A stretch of DNA of 64,000 nucleotides, taken from positions 11,036,001 to 11,100,000 of the forward strand of contig OY783219.1 of the NCBI GenBank assembly GCA_963678705.1, read 5' to 3'. This document shows, one piece after another, positions 26,263-38,000 of the stretch (the first letter of the stretch is position 1; every line of letters starts with the position of its first letter). This stretch comes from Panorpa germanica (lineage: Eukaryota; Arthropoda; Insecta; Mecoptera; Panorpidae). The notes under the pieces were generated by a model. It worked only from the letters and a program-made list of their open reading frames with translations, was not told the DNA's origin and ran no database searches. The position numbers were made by a program, and so were the translations under genes.

Positions 26263-29200
26263 TTAATTGCAGCCATAAAGTATTCTGATTCTTGAAATAT
26301 CGCTGTCTGTTAATTTCGTCTTATCATAAGCGTTCACAAGTGTGTGCTTCCTAAATTTGTCGTACAATGTTTTTCTGGACCTCACCTGAAAGAAAATGTA
26401 TGTAATACATTATTTTATAGTTCCAAATAAATTCAACTTTTTCAAAGCTACTGCAAAAATTTAGTAAGTGCATAAATTATAAAAATTACAATCTGATAGC
26501 GGGTGTTTTCCAATTACGGCACTAGACAGCATAATTGATACTAACTAATTAGCAAAAAACGCAGAAATTCTTGGTATTGTTGACAATTACTATAATATAA
26601 ATTTATTCATAAGGGCATCATTAATTGAGGTATTTAACACCCTGTATATTTTCATGTTGACTGTTTAAACATAATTTAAACTTTCTACTTACTTTAGCAA
26701 AGGCTTTTTCGCCATATATCATTATTGAATCGTAATCAAAAGCATTGAACCGCCTGTTTTCGTTGGGCAACAATTTATTGAAATTGCGTTCATGTCCCTG
26801 GAATATAATAATTATTATTTCAAATTAAAATACAGATGCACAGTGACCGAGATTATTTAGGCTTGACGCCAGACAGCTGTGTCTTCAGGTTCGATCCCCG
26901 AACCAGGACTATATTTTCTGTGTTTGGCTGTTATCAAAACTAAATTGATTATGTGTTCTTATAATCATATAATATATAATACAGCGGTGTAGTACACATA
27001 TACTCGTATGAGTTACGATTCTATAAGTAGGACCGCATCGGAATACACCGATGTTAAATAAATTAAATAATAAAATAAAATTCTCTCTTTCTGTTCCTTC
27101 TTATATGGAAATATGTGCTATTTACTTTTTAAATACTTTTAAATTTAAAAATTGAAGCATAAAAGTTGTAAAATTATTATTTTTTTTAAAATCAGTTATG
27201 CAGCCAAACGCAGTATGACATCATTACGGTAATAAATATTATAATTAAACACGTAATTTAAATTATATTAATAATTTGATTTTTTTATACAAATATCTTT
27301 CCTTACCTCCTGTATGTTTTCCCAATTCACAATGACGTAATTATCCCGATCATCCCTTTTATGTTCATGATGAAACCCAAGGGTGTGGGTCAATTCATGC
27401 AAAATTGTTCCTCTATAGTGACATCCGCTTCCAAGACTTACAATTTGTTCTCCTCTTTTAATCCATCCAATATTGGATGTACATCCTCTTCTAAAATTTA
27501 TAATTTGTGATTTTTGATTTAAAATTATTTCAATATGAATGTGGGATTATTTTTTAATTAGTAATTTTAAGTTAGATTATATTTAGTTTTAAGCAATAGA
27601 AATAAGAAACTGTAAATTAGGGTAGAGATCTTTGCTAAGAACGGGGGTATATTTAAATGTATAAATAAACCAGCGACAGACCCTACAGCCGTTCAATGGT
27701 AATTGCTTAGCCGTTCGCTTTTGGTGTCGAGCGTACGCCTCAGAGAACGTGGTATATAGAACTGTTCGCTAACTATGAGCGTGATGAGACATGTGTTTTG
27801 GGCGAGGCACAAGTAAAAGATTGTTATATGTGTACAGAGAGTTTTTTATAAAAGCAAATGGCGATGGAAATATATAAAGTTTATGTATGGTCGTTATTGT
27901 GTGTTTTATAATTAAGTTAACTTTATTACGGTGTAATAATTGTTATTTTGATCAGTGTTTTTGTTAGAGTTAGGCAGCAAGTGTAATGTTTAGTACTAAG
28001 GTGTATTTTCATTGAAATCATTGTGCTGATAACTATAGACAATTGCAACTGCGTAGTATGTATTGAGACGTATAATATTGTGAAGAGACATTTTAATCTA
28101 AGTACTGTAATTATATCTAGTGTATTTTGTTGTGAATATAATTAAGATTGATTAACTTTATTTAGATGTAATTTTATGACTTTGATAAGTGATTAAACTA
28201 TTAATAGCCAAATTATGTGTTTACTCGTTTTAAAAGAAACTATATTGTTGTATTGTACATTAACCTTAGGCTGATGTTAATTGTAACTTATAATTGTGGG
28301 AAAGTACCTACAAATTAGGATCTCAACAGATGGTTAGAGATATAACCTACAAATTGTGAGCTATCAACAGTGATTGAATAGTTCTAGGCTGCATAATAGA
28401 ATCTCAACGTGTGGTTGTAAATTCTAACCTGCAAAGCGGAGTCTGTACCGGGATGGTAATAGATTCAAAAACTACTAATGTAGATTAATACCTACATGAA
28501 TAAAAATTTATTCTTAAATAAAACGTCTATTTTCAATGCTGGCACAATTTTGGCAGTATTTATGATTTTGTGGTTGCTGCTTAATATAATCAAATCAATG
28601 TGAAACAAATAAACAGAAAATATATGACTGGTTCGGTGATCGAACCCGAAGACTTTGTGTTTGCATGATTTACGCAAAAATAAACAAAAATAGCAAACTA
28701 ATAAGGAAGAGTATATAACTATAAGTTAAAATGTATGATATTAGAATCTTAAAAGGACGATAAATCATTCTAAATATTGCAAAATTCGGACCTTAGGAAT
28801 TAATTTATAATGGTTGCATACTATATGCTTACTACATATCTTTAATTAATCATCTTTGAGAATATTTGTAGTTTATTTGGTGTTATACTCATAAAATTTG
28901 GTTTTTGTTTGATGTTAACATTTTGAATGTAACTACTAGTAATTGCCATTGTAGATTAAATAATGTAAGATTTTAATTATAAATAAAAAAGATGTATAAA
29001 AAATGTTTGATGGTGGCTATGACAAAAGAAAGGCAAGGCAAATAAGTAAATAAGTATAAAAAAAAAAAAAAAAAATAATGTAATAATGTAATGGAAACTT
29101 ACGATTTCGTTAGCCTTATGTACTGATCCTGCGATGTTCTTTTCACAAATTTAACACAGCCTTTTGTTGCTATTGCAATATAATCCATGCTATCCTTAAT

Positions 29201-32026
29201 CAAGGTCGATTGATCTTCTGAAAATTAACAGTGTATTAAATAATTTGTTTTTAGTTGTTTTCATTCTAAATTTTAATCTTATTTTTTTTTTTAATTTAGT
29301 TTAAGGATATTTCAAATTGCATAGATCACTTATCCTATGTATTATATTTATGTTGTAATTATTAATTTTGTGTCTCTTAAAAATTGTAATAGTTTATTAA
29401 TATGAATGCCATTGTCATTGTCGTCTAGTTGTAAATTTACCTTTTATTAATATCTAAATTTTTAAACTGATTCCTAAATATACGTATATACATTCCAATA
29501 TATTCTATATGTTACAATAATTATTATTCTAATTGATAATTTTTCGAAATATAATTACTTACTTAATGAAGGATCGATTACATAAGGCACTGTGTTATTT
29601 TTCCATCTGTTGCTGTCACGTGGTATAGCATTTCTACTCTGTAATATTATAATACAACTAGCTTTTACCCCCGTCGCAAGCGACGTCTGTCTTTTATGTG
29701 TGGCTTGAACTTCATGTAAAAATTTAAATTCCAGCAACGTTTACCCCCGTCGCAAAGCGAAGACTTTTTGGCGTGTATCATTTAAATCCAATAAAATAAT
29801 TCGTAATTAAATTTCATATTTAACTGTTCTATTTTTAAATTGAAATAATAAATAAACTCGCGCACATATACACACATATAAATTGACTAAAAAAATATTA
29901 TTTTTTTATCAAAATAAAAAATATTTTCAATTTATGCCTTATTTGACCAACTTTTTTTCAAAATTTGGGATTTTTTTTTTCGATTCGTAAATAAGTTACC
30001 AAAGTTAGCCTATATACAAAATTTCAACTTTCTAGCACAATTTTTACTCTCGGAAAACACTGCCCCCGTGCCCCCAAATAAAATTTTGAAATTTTGAATT
30101 TTTTTTTATTAATAATATACTTAATTATTCTACAATCCAGAATATGAACTTTCTCCAAAGTTCCCTACCGGGCCCCTGAATTTCTTCAACCCCCCCTTTT
30201 TCTATTTTTGAAATTCTAATTTTTGAGAAATGTCAGCATTAAATAGCTTAATACACATGCAAAATTTCAACTTTCTATCTTTTACGACTTGAAAGTAATA
30301 CAGCAAAAAAGGGCTCACTTTATTTCCAGTTTTTCCAAAATTACGGGTTTCCAGGAAATTCAGGGAAAAATTCGGGGACGCCAAAAGTCTTAGAATTTTT
30401 TTCTCTACGAAATAGGAAGTTTTCAGAAACATTGACGGAGCCGTTTTCGAGCTACCATACGAATCGCGTAAACATATAAGAATATAAACATATAAACATA
30501 TAAGAATATAAGAAAACAAACATACACCTCGGACATTATAATATAAGATGATAAGAATAGATTCAAACAGTTGGAACATTATATTATAGGATATTTTTTA
30601 AACTATAGCCCTATCTATATATTTCATATTTCTGGTCTTTGGCCCCCAGCGCCCGCCGCCTCTGGAAAGTTGCAATTTTCTATAGTGTGTCTTTAATGAC
30701 ACTCTATATAGGGCCCACGTTCCAAATATCAACGCTCTAGCTCTGTTGCGACATTGCCCCCAAAAAATCACGCCGCTACTGAATTAAAATTTTGGTAATC
30801 CAATTATTGGCAAACATGCGCAATTAGTGTCTTAATACATACCCTAAGTTATAATACTACATTTTCAATATTTTTGTCTTTTACTGTCTCAACTCCCGCC
30901 GCCACTGGAAATTTGGGGCTGTTTATTTTTTTTCATTAATTACTGTCTACAGCGAGCCTACATATTAAATTTGAACGTCCTAACTCTATTCTAACATTGC
31001 CCTCAAAAATTCGCGCCGCTACTGAACTCAAATTTCAAATTTCCAACTATTCGAAAATGTGCACAATTATGATCTCAATACACACACCAAATTTCAGTTT
31101 TCTATCTTTTCTAGTTCGTCAGATATTTGCAAAAGTATTTTTTCGAATTTTCCAGTTTTTCCAAAATTACGGGTTTCCAGGAAATTCAGGGAAAAATCCG
31201 GGGACGCCAAAAGTCTTATAATTTTTTTCTCTACGAAATAGCAAACTTTCAAGAACATTGACGGAGCCGTTTCCATTCTACCATACGAATTTCAGCAACA
31301 AACATATAAACATATAAACATATAAACATATAAACATATAAACATATAAATATACAGTTGGAACATTATAATATAGGATTATTTATCTCTTATAAATATA
31401 AATCCGTATATCCCGTTCATGTCCATGATCTGTTACTAAGAAATAAAACAATTGATCGGAACCGGGTGCGAACACAGATCTTCCACTTAGTACGTATAGC
31501 TCTAACCATTTAGCTACTCCGGTGGGTATTTAATATTTAGTTATAGTCAAAGAGATATAGTTTAACAGCTATGAGTCATTTTAGTGTTTATAACAAACAA
31601 ATACACTATTTGTTAATAGCGAAGTCAAGTAATTTTTATTAAAATTAGAAAATAATTTAGTAATGATTAAAAATCTTTCTATAATTTTCACAAACTATTA
31701 AAAAATGTAACTCTGAAAATTTTACAAAAATCATTTAGCTGTTCATTTACTCCTTCAAGTAAGTGGGTATGCAACATCAATAACACCTTAAAACCTTCCT
31801 CTGTTATATATAATATCTAAGGTCTGTTATATATATATAATACCTACAAATGTATTAAAAATATTAAATTAAATCTTACCAAATCTTCTATCACATCACC
31901 ATCCAACAAAGAATCGCTGTATAATGCAGCCGCAGCTTCTTCTCTTTCCTTTTGACTAAGTGGTGTCATAGTGACAAAAGTAATTGTTGCAACAATGAAA
32001 CAAAGAAGTAACTTGTATTGAACCAT
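26263..32026 (-). CDS. Astacin-family (M12A) secreted zinc metalloprotease, 'astacin A', six coding exons
   Basis: Minus-strand exons: 31880-32026, 29563-29638, 29103-29217, 27307-27490, 26693-26797, 26263-26385. Phases are 0,1,2,0,0, giving 249 aa. The start at 32026 was preferred over an in-frame ATG 11 codons upstream because the leader fits only from MVQYKLLLCF and the upstream ATG lies at the predicted transcription start. LLDGDVI holds the aspartate switch (Asp44). The mature region begins near SRNAIPRD. HELTHTLGFHHEHKR gives His144, His148, His154 and Glu145. The Met-turn SIMIYG gives Met200 and Tyr202. Cys95, 116, 136 and 248 are conserved. No frame break was found. Intron 1 (2.2 kb) is filled largely by Helitron sequence that ends 19 bp before exon 2. 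Intron 3 carries a LINE tail and other repeats. Confidence 0.92.
26842..27066 (+). mobile_element. tRNA-derived SINE-like element
   Basis: It contains a B-box type GGTTCGATCCCCGAACC at about 26888-26904, followed by a shared tail (ATATTTTCTGTGTTTG, ttgattatgtgttctt, cagcggtgtagtacaca). Related B-box copies lie at 28590-28680 (minus) and 41112-41260. Tail copies lie at 24400-24545 and 26105-26215. It sits in astacin A intron 4. Confidence 0.55.
27600..28290 (+). other. Possible LTR-like or leader sequence in astacin A intron 3
   Basis: It has GC-richer patches, a TATAAATAAACCAGCGACAG block, a gtggtatataga TATA-like site and many short G/T-rich words, unlike the surrounding AT-rich intron. I see neither paired LTRs nor a target duplication. 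A solo LTR is one reading. Confidence 0.25.
28306..28475. repeat. Imperfect tandem repeat, about 40-45 bp x 4
   Basis: Four units start with CTACAAA-, CTACAAATTG-, CTGCATAAT- and CTGCAAAG-type sequence. Each contains a '(a/g)(a/g)TCTCAAC(a/g)' or similar core then a 'tggtt/atggtaa' piece. Divergence between units is high. Confidence 0.45.
28560..28680 (-). mobile_element. SINE-like copy
   Basis: The minus strand reads GGGTTCGATCACCGAACCAG then ATATTTTCTGTTTATTTG, matching the head-to-tail junction of the 26842 copy. Confidence 0.45.
28973..29077 (+). mobile_element. LINE 3' untranslated tail (family L2) next to astacin A exon 3
   Basis: It matches the 3' untranslated block of the 48.2-kb LINE (gatgtataaaaaatgtttga, tggtggctatga, caaggcaaataagtaaat) and ends in about 19 A. 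The poly-A stops about 25 bp from the exon 3 donor at 29102, antisense to the gene. Confidence 0.7.
29658..31378 (-). mobile_element. Composite Helitron region in astacin A intron 1
   Basis: On the minus strand the 3' end is a GTCGC-TT-GCGAC hairpin, GGGGGTAAAAG and CTAG (29658-29661) followed by T. 5' ends starting TC and running into TATAT-TATAATGT occur at 30548, 30590 (degenerate) and 31378. This indicates two or three nested or adjacent copies. The inner copy is 29658-30548. A second hairpin-like 3' end is at 29735-29765. Near the 5' end is a run of 'catataaa' repeats (31305-31350). The body is about the same sequence as the array at 53987-57661. No Rep/helicase frame is present. The 3' end lies 19 bp from the acceptor of astacin A exon 2. 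Confidence 0.78.
31455..31532 (-). mobile_element. tRNA-like SINE head in astacin A intron 1
   Basis: The minus strand reads GGAGTAGCTAAATGGTTAG (A-box-like) and, 40 nt on, TGTGTTCGCACCCGG (B-box-like). It does not close into a full tRNA cloverleaf with a paired acceptor stem, so a SINE head is more likely than a tRNA gene. Confidence 0.45.
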
Positions 32027-32051
32027 TTTGTTTTGTCTTATTACAATTGTG

Positions 32052-32081
32052 TGATGCACATTTAAAAACCATATTTATATA
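32052..32081 (-). promoter_or_regulatory. Core promoter of astacin A (TATA plus initiator-like)
   Basis: The minus strand has TATATAAA at 32081-32074 and an initiator-like GCATCAC whose adenine is at 32052, about 29 nt downstream. The predicted 5' leader is about 25 nt before the ATG at 32026. Confidence 0.6.
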
Positions 32082-32085
32082 CATC

Positions 32086-32436
32086 TTAGAAATGTTGTTC
32101 ATAAACAAGACCACAGGCTCTCCATATATGAGGATGTATATATATCTGAGGGTCGGAGGTATAGGACATTATGTCCATTTTTGTCCAAAATGAGATTATT
32201 GGCACAATCATATGGGTTTCTTGTCCTCTACTGACAGGTATACAACACTTTGTCATACATAAAAAATTGGTCGAGTTTTTAAATAACACCAAGTCCACTT
32301 TTACTAGAGTAAAACATCTTGAATCTTCTCTCCTGTAAAATATAGTCAATGTGACATAGTTTTCTATACCAGCTATCCACAGATATTTAAATTGAGAAAC
32401 TCTGGTTTTCTTTACATTACTCACTGGAAACTGCAA
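32086..32436 (-). pseudogene. Open stretch of 116 codons, possible LINE remnant upstream of astacin A
   Basis: It begins MQFPVSNVKKTRVSQFKYLW. The TRVSQFKYL part resembles a segment common in non-LTR reverse transcriptases, but the rest shows no motif I recognise. It ends a few bases before the TATA box of astacin A. I do not see a promoter, signal peptide or splice context of its own, so I treat it as debris. A host gene cannot be excluded. Confidence 0.35.
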
Positions 32437-33487
32437 AATATTAGTTTAGTTAAATAATTAATCGTTTAATTATATATGCAGAACATTTGCATTAAATGAA
32501 AGAAAAAACACAGGCATTGAAGCATGGAAAAATTCCGTTATATATTATTTTATTATACGTATATAATTTTTTTTAAATTTTGTATGTAAGTACTTTATTA
32601 AGATAATTTATACGTATACATAAAACATTAGTAAATAAAGTTACAAACAAGGATTAAACCAAGTCGTTTCTTGAAATTAATGACATGTTTGAGACATGTG
32701 GGACTTTTAATTGTTCCCATGCGAAATTAATTATATTTAGTCATAATTACGTTCTAGTTTATCTGAAAGTTACATTCTATTTTTTAGGTTATAAGCGAAA
32801 TCAATTGAATACAGTCACAATTTTTGCCAATTTTTTCAGCCTATCTGAAATAACCTTCTTTTAAGTTCTCTAACAAATCGATTCTATTTAACAACAACTG
32901 ATCCGACTTTTTAGAGATTTATGTTGACCAGGGCCTGATACATACCCACCACACCGTTCGCTCTTCTTTCTCACACCTCTCAAATATTTGTTCAAATATC
33001 TCTAAAATAAAAAGTTACATGAGCGATTGCACACAAATTTTTTGTGCAATTTTTCGGCTTTTTGAAGTATAAATCTACATTTTTCCATTAACATAGACAA
33101 TACTTTTTAAAACACCTTTCTAAGGATGAAAGGTTTTTAAAATGTTTATAGAAATTATATAATAAGATAAAATATAACTAGGTTTTGTTTAAGTAAAGTA
33201 TTACATGAATATAACTACATGCACCAGGAAATAAAACCTCGAATTTATTTTACCATATCTAAAACAAATTATGGTAAATTTTCATTTAAGTTATGTAAAA
33301 ATATACAGTTGTTTTACTGACACTAATATAATAAATATGATGTTATTGTTTACAATATTAATTGTTCCAGGTCTTTTGCCTTATTACCATACATAATTAA
33401 AGTTCATTATATGATGCGTAACCAACACATCGGTCAGAGATATTAATAGAAGGTGATACTGATAAGGCTGTTCAGGTATTGCTGGGT

Positions 33488-34580
33488 GGGGTTTTGGACC
33501 ATGTCTTAATTTCTATAAAGGTGTACTACACATTGATTAAGTTGGCTATCAGGACCTCAAACATTTAATTATTTGTTAATAAGTCGCAATATTTTAGGAA
33601 ATTTATTAATTAAAACGGTTCTTTTTGATCCTTTAATCATTAAGGTTACTCAAAATGAATCCGCGTGTTATATCACTTCATTTATACAACAAATGTGTAT
33701 GTGATACATCATTTACTACAAACAGCTGGATCGTGCATCCCATTAAGTTTAATATTATGCTTGCTGTCAATAGAAAAATAATCTCAATTACTTATTACTT
33801 CTGTGACGTCATACGCAAATACGCTATTCAAAAATTCAAATTTAAATAACTGTATCTCCGTTAACGTTTAGATATTTGAAAAAATAGATTATAAGAATGT
33901 ATTAACCTATATAAAACCACTTAAAAAAGTAAAAATCACCCATAAAAAATGAAATAAATTCCCATTTCTATTTTATTTTCAATAAATGATAATAATATTA
34001 CAGCTACGATTGTAATCGCATACATCTATCTGTAAAATTGATTTATTCTCAATAGATCGTAAAGCATATTGACATTTCGTTTATATCTCATCTTTATCTC
34101 GTTGGGAAGTCATTTTGTCTCTTTAATTATTTAAGGGATTCAACGTTGTAGAACATTCCAAATGCATGTGACATCACAACCGCTGCCAACCTTAGAGCTC
34201 ATAAATCTCTGCTATATGTATTTATATATCAAAATATCAAATATTATTTACAGCTATTTCAAGGAACAATAAAATTCCAATATTAGGTCTGTCGTAACAG
34301 GGTTAAATAAAATAAAAATTTATTATTCTTTGACTTGACTTGATTTTTTGAGTACCAACAGCTACAAAACATTACTACAGCACTAACCTAATCAACAAAT
34401 AACTGACTGAATATGGCCGACCATTTCTAGCGCTAAAACTACAATTCAAACTTTTAATTGCTATATCTCCGTCAACATTTAGATATTTAATAAAATAGAC
34501 ACACCAATACACATTTATTAACATCAATTTCAATCAACAATTGAAAAATGGACCACTAAAAAATAGGGACACAAGCCCAT
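33488..34580. mobile_element. MITE family M, two inverted, partly diverged copies
   Basis: 34080-34580 is the reverse complement of the left and middle part of the full copy and ends ACACAAGCCCAT at 34580. 33488-33950 starts like the complement of the right end (atgtcttaatttctataaa) and then follows the variant type seen at 3931-4350. It may be a nested or composite insertion. It lies between astacins A and B. Confidence 0.65.
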
Positions 34581-35047
34581 TGGTTTAGCTCCGTTGTTTT
34601 TTTTGTTATCACTGCAGAGTATAAAAAAATTATAAAGTATTATTACTTTATAATATACTTTAATTATAAATACACAATCCTTATCTAGTCCTTATCTAAC
34701 ATACACTGATAGAGTCACCGAGTAGTTTTAGTTCATATAAGATACAGCAATATATGATGTCGCTAAATGCGATTTTTTCAGTGTCGAAAGATTTTACACT
34801 AAGTGATGGCCCTTGATTATAATCTAATCTTCGTCTAATTAATACCTAATTACTTTTACTCTTCATTTTACACTTTTACATTTAATAAATAAATAAATGA
34901 TATTATTAGTAAAATATTTATATTTATTTTTTATCAAATACACATTTTAGAATTTTCTGGAAATTTTATACATTCAGTAATTGAAGGAAATATATAGAAA
35001 AATAGTTATGTCCTATAATTCAGGCAAAGTCGTAAGGCTCATGATCT

Positions 35048-38000
35048 TTAGGCGCATTGGTACAATTGCTTGATCCTATAGATATCACTAGCGGTCAAGT
35101 CTGACTTGTCATAAGGATCACGGAGTCTGTGTTGTCCAGTTTTGTCGTACATAGTTCTCTGATTGTTCTGTAAAAAACAGAAATTAAATATAACAAAAAA
35201 TGTATATTAAAAATTGGGTTAAAACTGGTTTCAAAATAACGTTATTTAACAGTAAGCCAGTCCTAAAATGGGAGATCTATTAAAAAAACGTTAAACATAT
35301 ATGGGTGACATAAGTCACTTAATTTTTATTATTAACACATGGTAATATCAAATCATTGTCCTTAAAAGTTTTTTGTTGTAAATTATATAGTTTGGAGTTA
35401 TGCAATTTTGCTGGCCGCTTTTGATTTCTTAAGGGACGTTTTTTTAATTATCTGTTAACTAAGGTTTATAACTATTGTTTGTCAGCATCCATTCTCGAGA
35501 TGAACATAACTGTAGCTTAAGCAAGTAAAAGAACTCGATTAAATTGTTCGTTAATTAATTTCTTTCGTGTATTCCTAAAACTATATCCGAAAATCCCAAA
35601 TATTAGGTTAAACTTCAGATAGGCTACAATTAAAGTTTAACTGAGAATTGAAGAAACAAAAACTAAAGTTTTAGCATTAATTTAAACCGTGTTGTACAGA
35701 TAAGTGTCCACATGTCCGCACTATTCACATCAAACGCATTGACTTTGTTGAATAAAGCGTGAAAGGAAAGGGAAGGAAAGTCATATGCAGCGAGAACTAT
35801 GGCTCTACTGTGATAACAACTGAAATCTTATAAGAAAGTCAGTGTAAGTACTTACGATGCTGAATGAGTACTCTCCATAAATCATGATTCCTTCATAGTC
35901 GAATGCGTTGTACAAGCGATTTTCATTTGCAGCCAATTTTTTGAAATTATGTTGTTGTGCCTATAAAGAAAGATATTTATAAATTAACAGAATAAAAGGT
36001 GAAATTGAGGGAGTTTTGGGAGGTATTGAGACAAGTGAAAGAGGATCGCATGGAAAGGGGAGATACGCAAAGGAAGAGTGCAAGAAAAGGATATCATGAA
36101 GGAAGAGGAAAGGTGGTTGAGTAGATTGTGTGGAGAAGAGAGAACGAGAGAAAAGTACCAGATGGAAGAAATAAAGAGACATAGAAGGAGAGAAGTGGAA
36201 AGACTAAGAGCACTGCAAGCTCATAGAAGAAAGTGGCACGGAAACGAAACAAAGAGCCAAACTTGAAGAAGATAGAATAGATATAGTGAGGGACTAATAA
36301 TGCAATATTATATTTTATAAAGATTGATCAAGTATACTTTAAAATTAATGTAGATTGTAACGCCTGTAGGAAAAGAAATTACATGAAATACAGTTGACTT
36401 TTGGTCATACAGAATTTTGGAAAAGAAATAAAGTTTCTTCCTGAATATGTCTATCGAATACAAAGGAATCTATATTTGGAATAATAGGAAATTCTACGAA
36501 CTTACTAAATCTGGTTCATATAGCCTAGTTGTCAATGGAAAATTTTCTTACCGGTTCAACATTATTCAAATTGACAATAATATAGCTGTCTCTGTCACTC
36601 CTATTGTGTTCGTGATCAAATCCAATCGCGTGAAGTAGTTCATGAAGTACTGTACCAAAATATTCGCATCCAGATCCAATGGATACATCTTGAGCGCCCC
36701 AGTTAATATCTCCAATATAAGAATAGCAACCATCCCTAAAAGTAAAAAAAACTTACATTTTGTCACTGTTTGAGCCACGGTTAGTTTATCGCGGCGATGT
36801 TGTACAAATGCGTATTAGTATTGTGCTGGTTGACAATACTGCAATGTACGTTTGATGTTTATTAGAAATGAGTCCACGTGAATGTTTGTTGGGTTGATTG
36901 GTTTATTTAATACTGTAGCAACATATAACAATGCTACTAAAAACTAAGTGTCAATACAGCGTAAGAATAACAATGACCGTTCATTAGTGCTTATAAAGGA
37001 CCAAACAGTCACAGTTTCAAAATCTCAACTACTTTTCTGTATCTCCAATTTAAATCTATGGTAATTTAAGGAATTATTATTTATTGAGTAGGTAATATTT
37101 CCGGGTAGTATTTTAATATTAAACCCTGATCAGATATATCACGGTTTATGTGGGTCAGACTAAAACTGACCATGTTTTTTAATTGACATATACTTTTAAG
37201 GATAAAATTTTATTTCTAATCTAGAATAATGGTTAATTTTAAGTGTTTCCGATAGAGTAAAAAAACATAAGGATCTTTGAGTCAATCTCCTTATAAGTTT
37301 GTCTGTTTTAGAATAAAGATGTGCTTTGTAGCTACTGAATATTATAATTTGATAAGTAATTCTGCATGTACTTGGTACAAATTTGGAGTTGACAGAACTC
37401 ACTATTCATATTGTTAAGTTATTATAAAATTAGATAAAAAGAAATTGACCATTTAAATAATAAACTTTAAATGCCGTTTCTTTGATTTCAGGTAAGATAG
37501 TATGATTTAAGTTAAACAGTGTAATTATAATCTTAATATATATAAATTACGTGTCACGTTGTTCCTCCGCGATGGACTCCTAAACTACTTAACCGATTTT
37601 AATGAAATTTGTACACCGTGTGCAGTTTGACCCAACTTAAAAGATAGGATAGCTTACATCTCAATTTATTTATCTTATTGCTAATTATTTGTCTATTAAT
37701 TATCTGTATATGACATATGACATCGGGCGACGATGATGGCGACATCTGTTGACTAGATTGAGTAAATATTCTGTTGAGTAAATCGAAATCTGTTAACTAG
37801 ATTGAGTAAATATTCAATAGATGGCGCTACGTTAGGCACAGCAACGCGTGGCCGGGACAGCTAGTCTGTATATAAATTACTAAAATGAAAGTCTTTGATT
37901 TCAGAGTAACACATAAGTTTGATTATAAATTTTCAATTCCTAATAAAATTGAAGATATTGTCCTATATGTATATAAATATAAATAAAATACAGGAAAGTT

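Noticed and set aside
30202-31276. Long open frames (up to 125 codons) recurring in the Helitron copies on both strands
   Set aside because: They repeat because the Helitron copies are recent. The same DNA is open in opposing frames, stops fall differently between copies, and no Rep, helicase or other domain is visible.
31305-31350. CRISPR-like or regulatory repeat array
   Set aside because: The short 'catataaa' tandem units have no spacers. They are the simple-repeat part of the Helitron 5' region.
31455-31532. Functional tRNA gene
   Set aside because: A and B box-like strings are present but the acceptor stem does not pair. Treated as a SINE head.
32086-32436. Extra upstream exon of astacin A
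   Set aside because: The TATA box and leader exon of astacin A lie downstream of it, the frame ends before them, and no astacin sequence is encoded.
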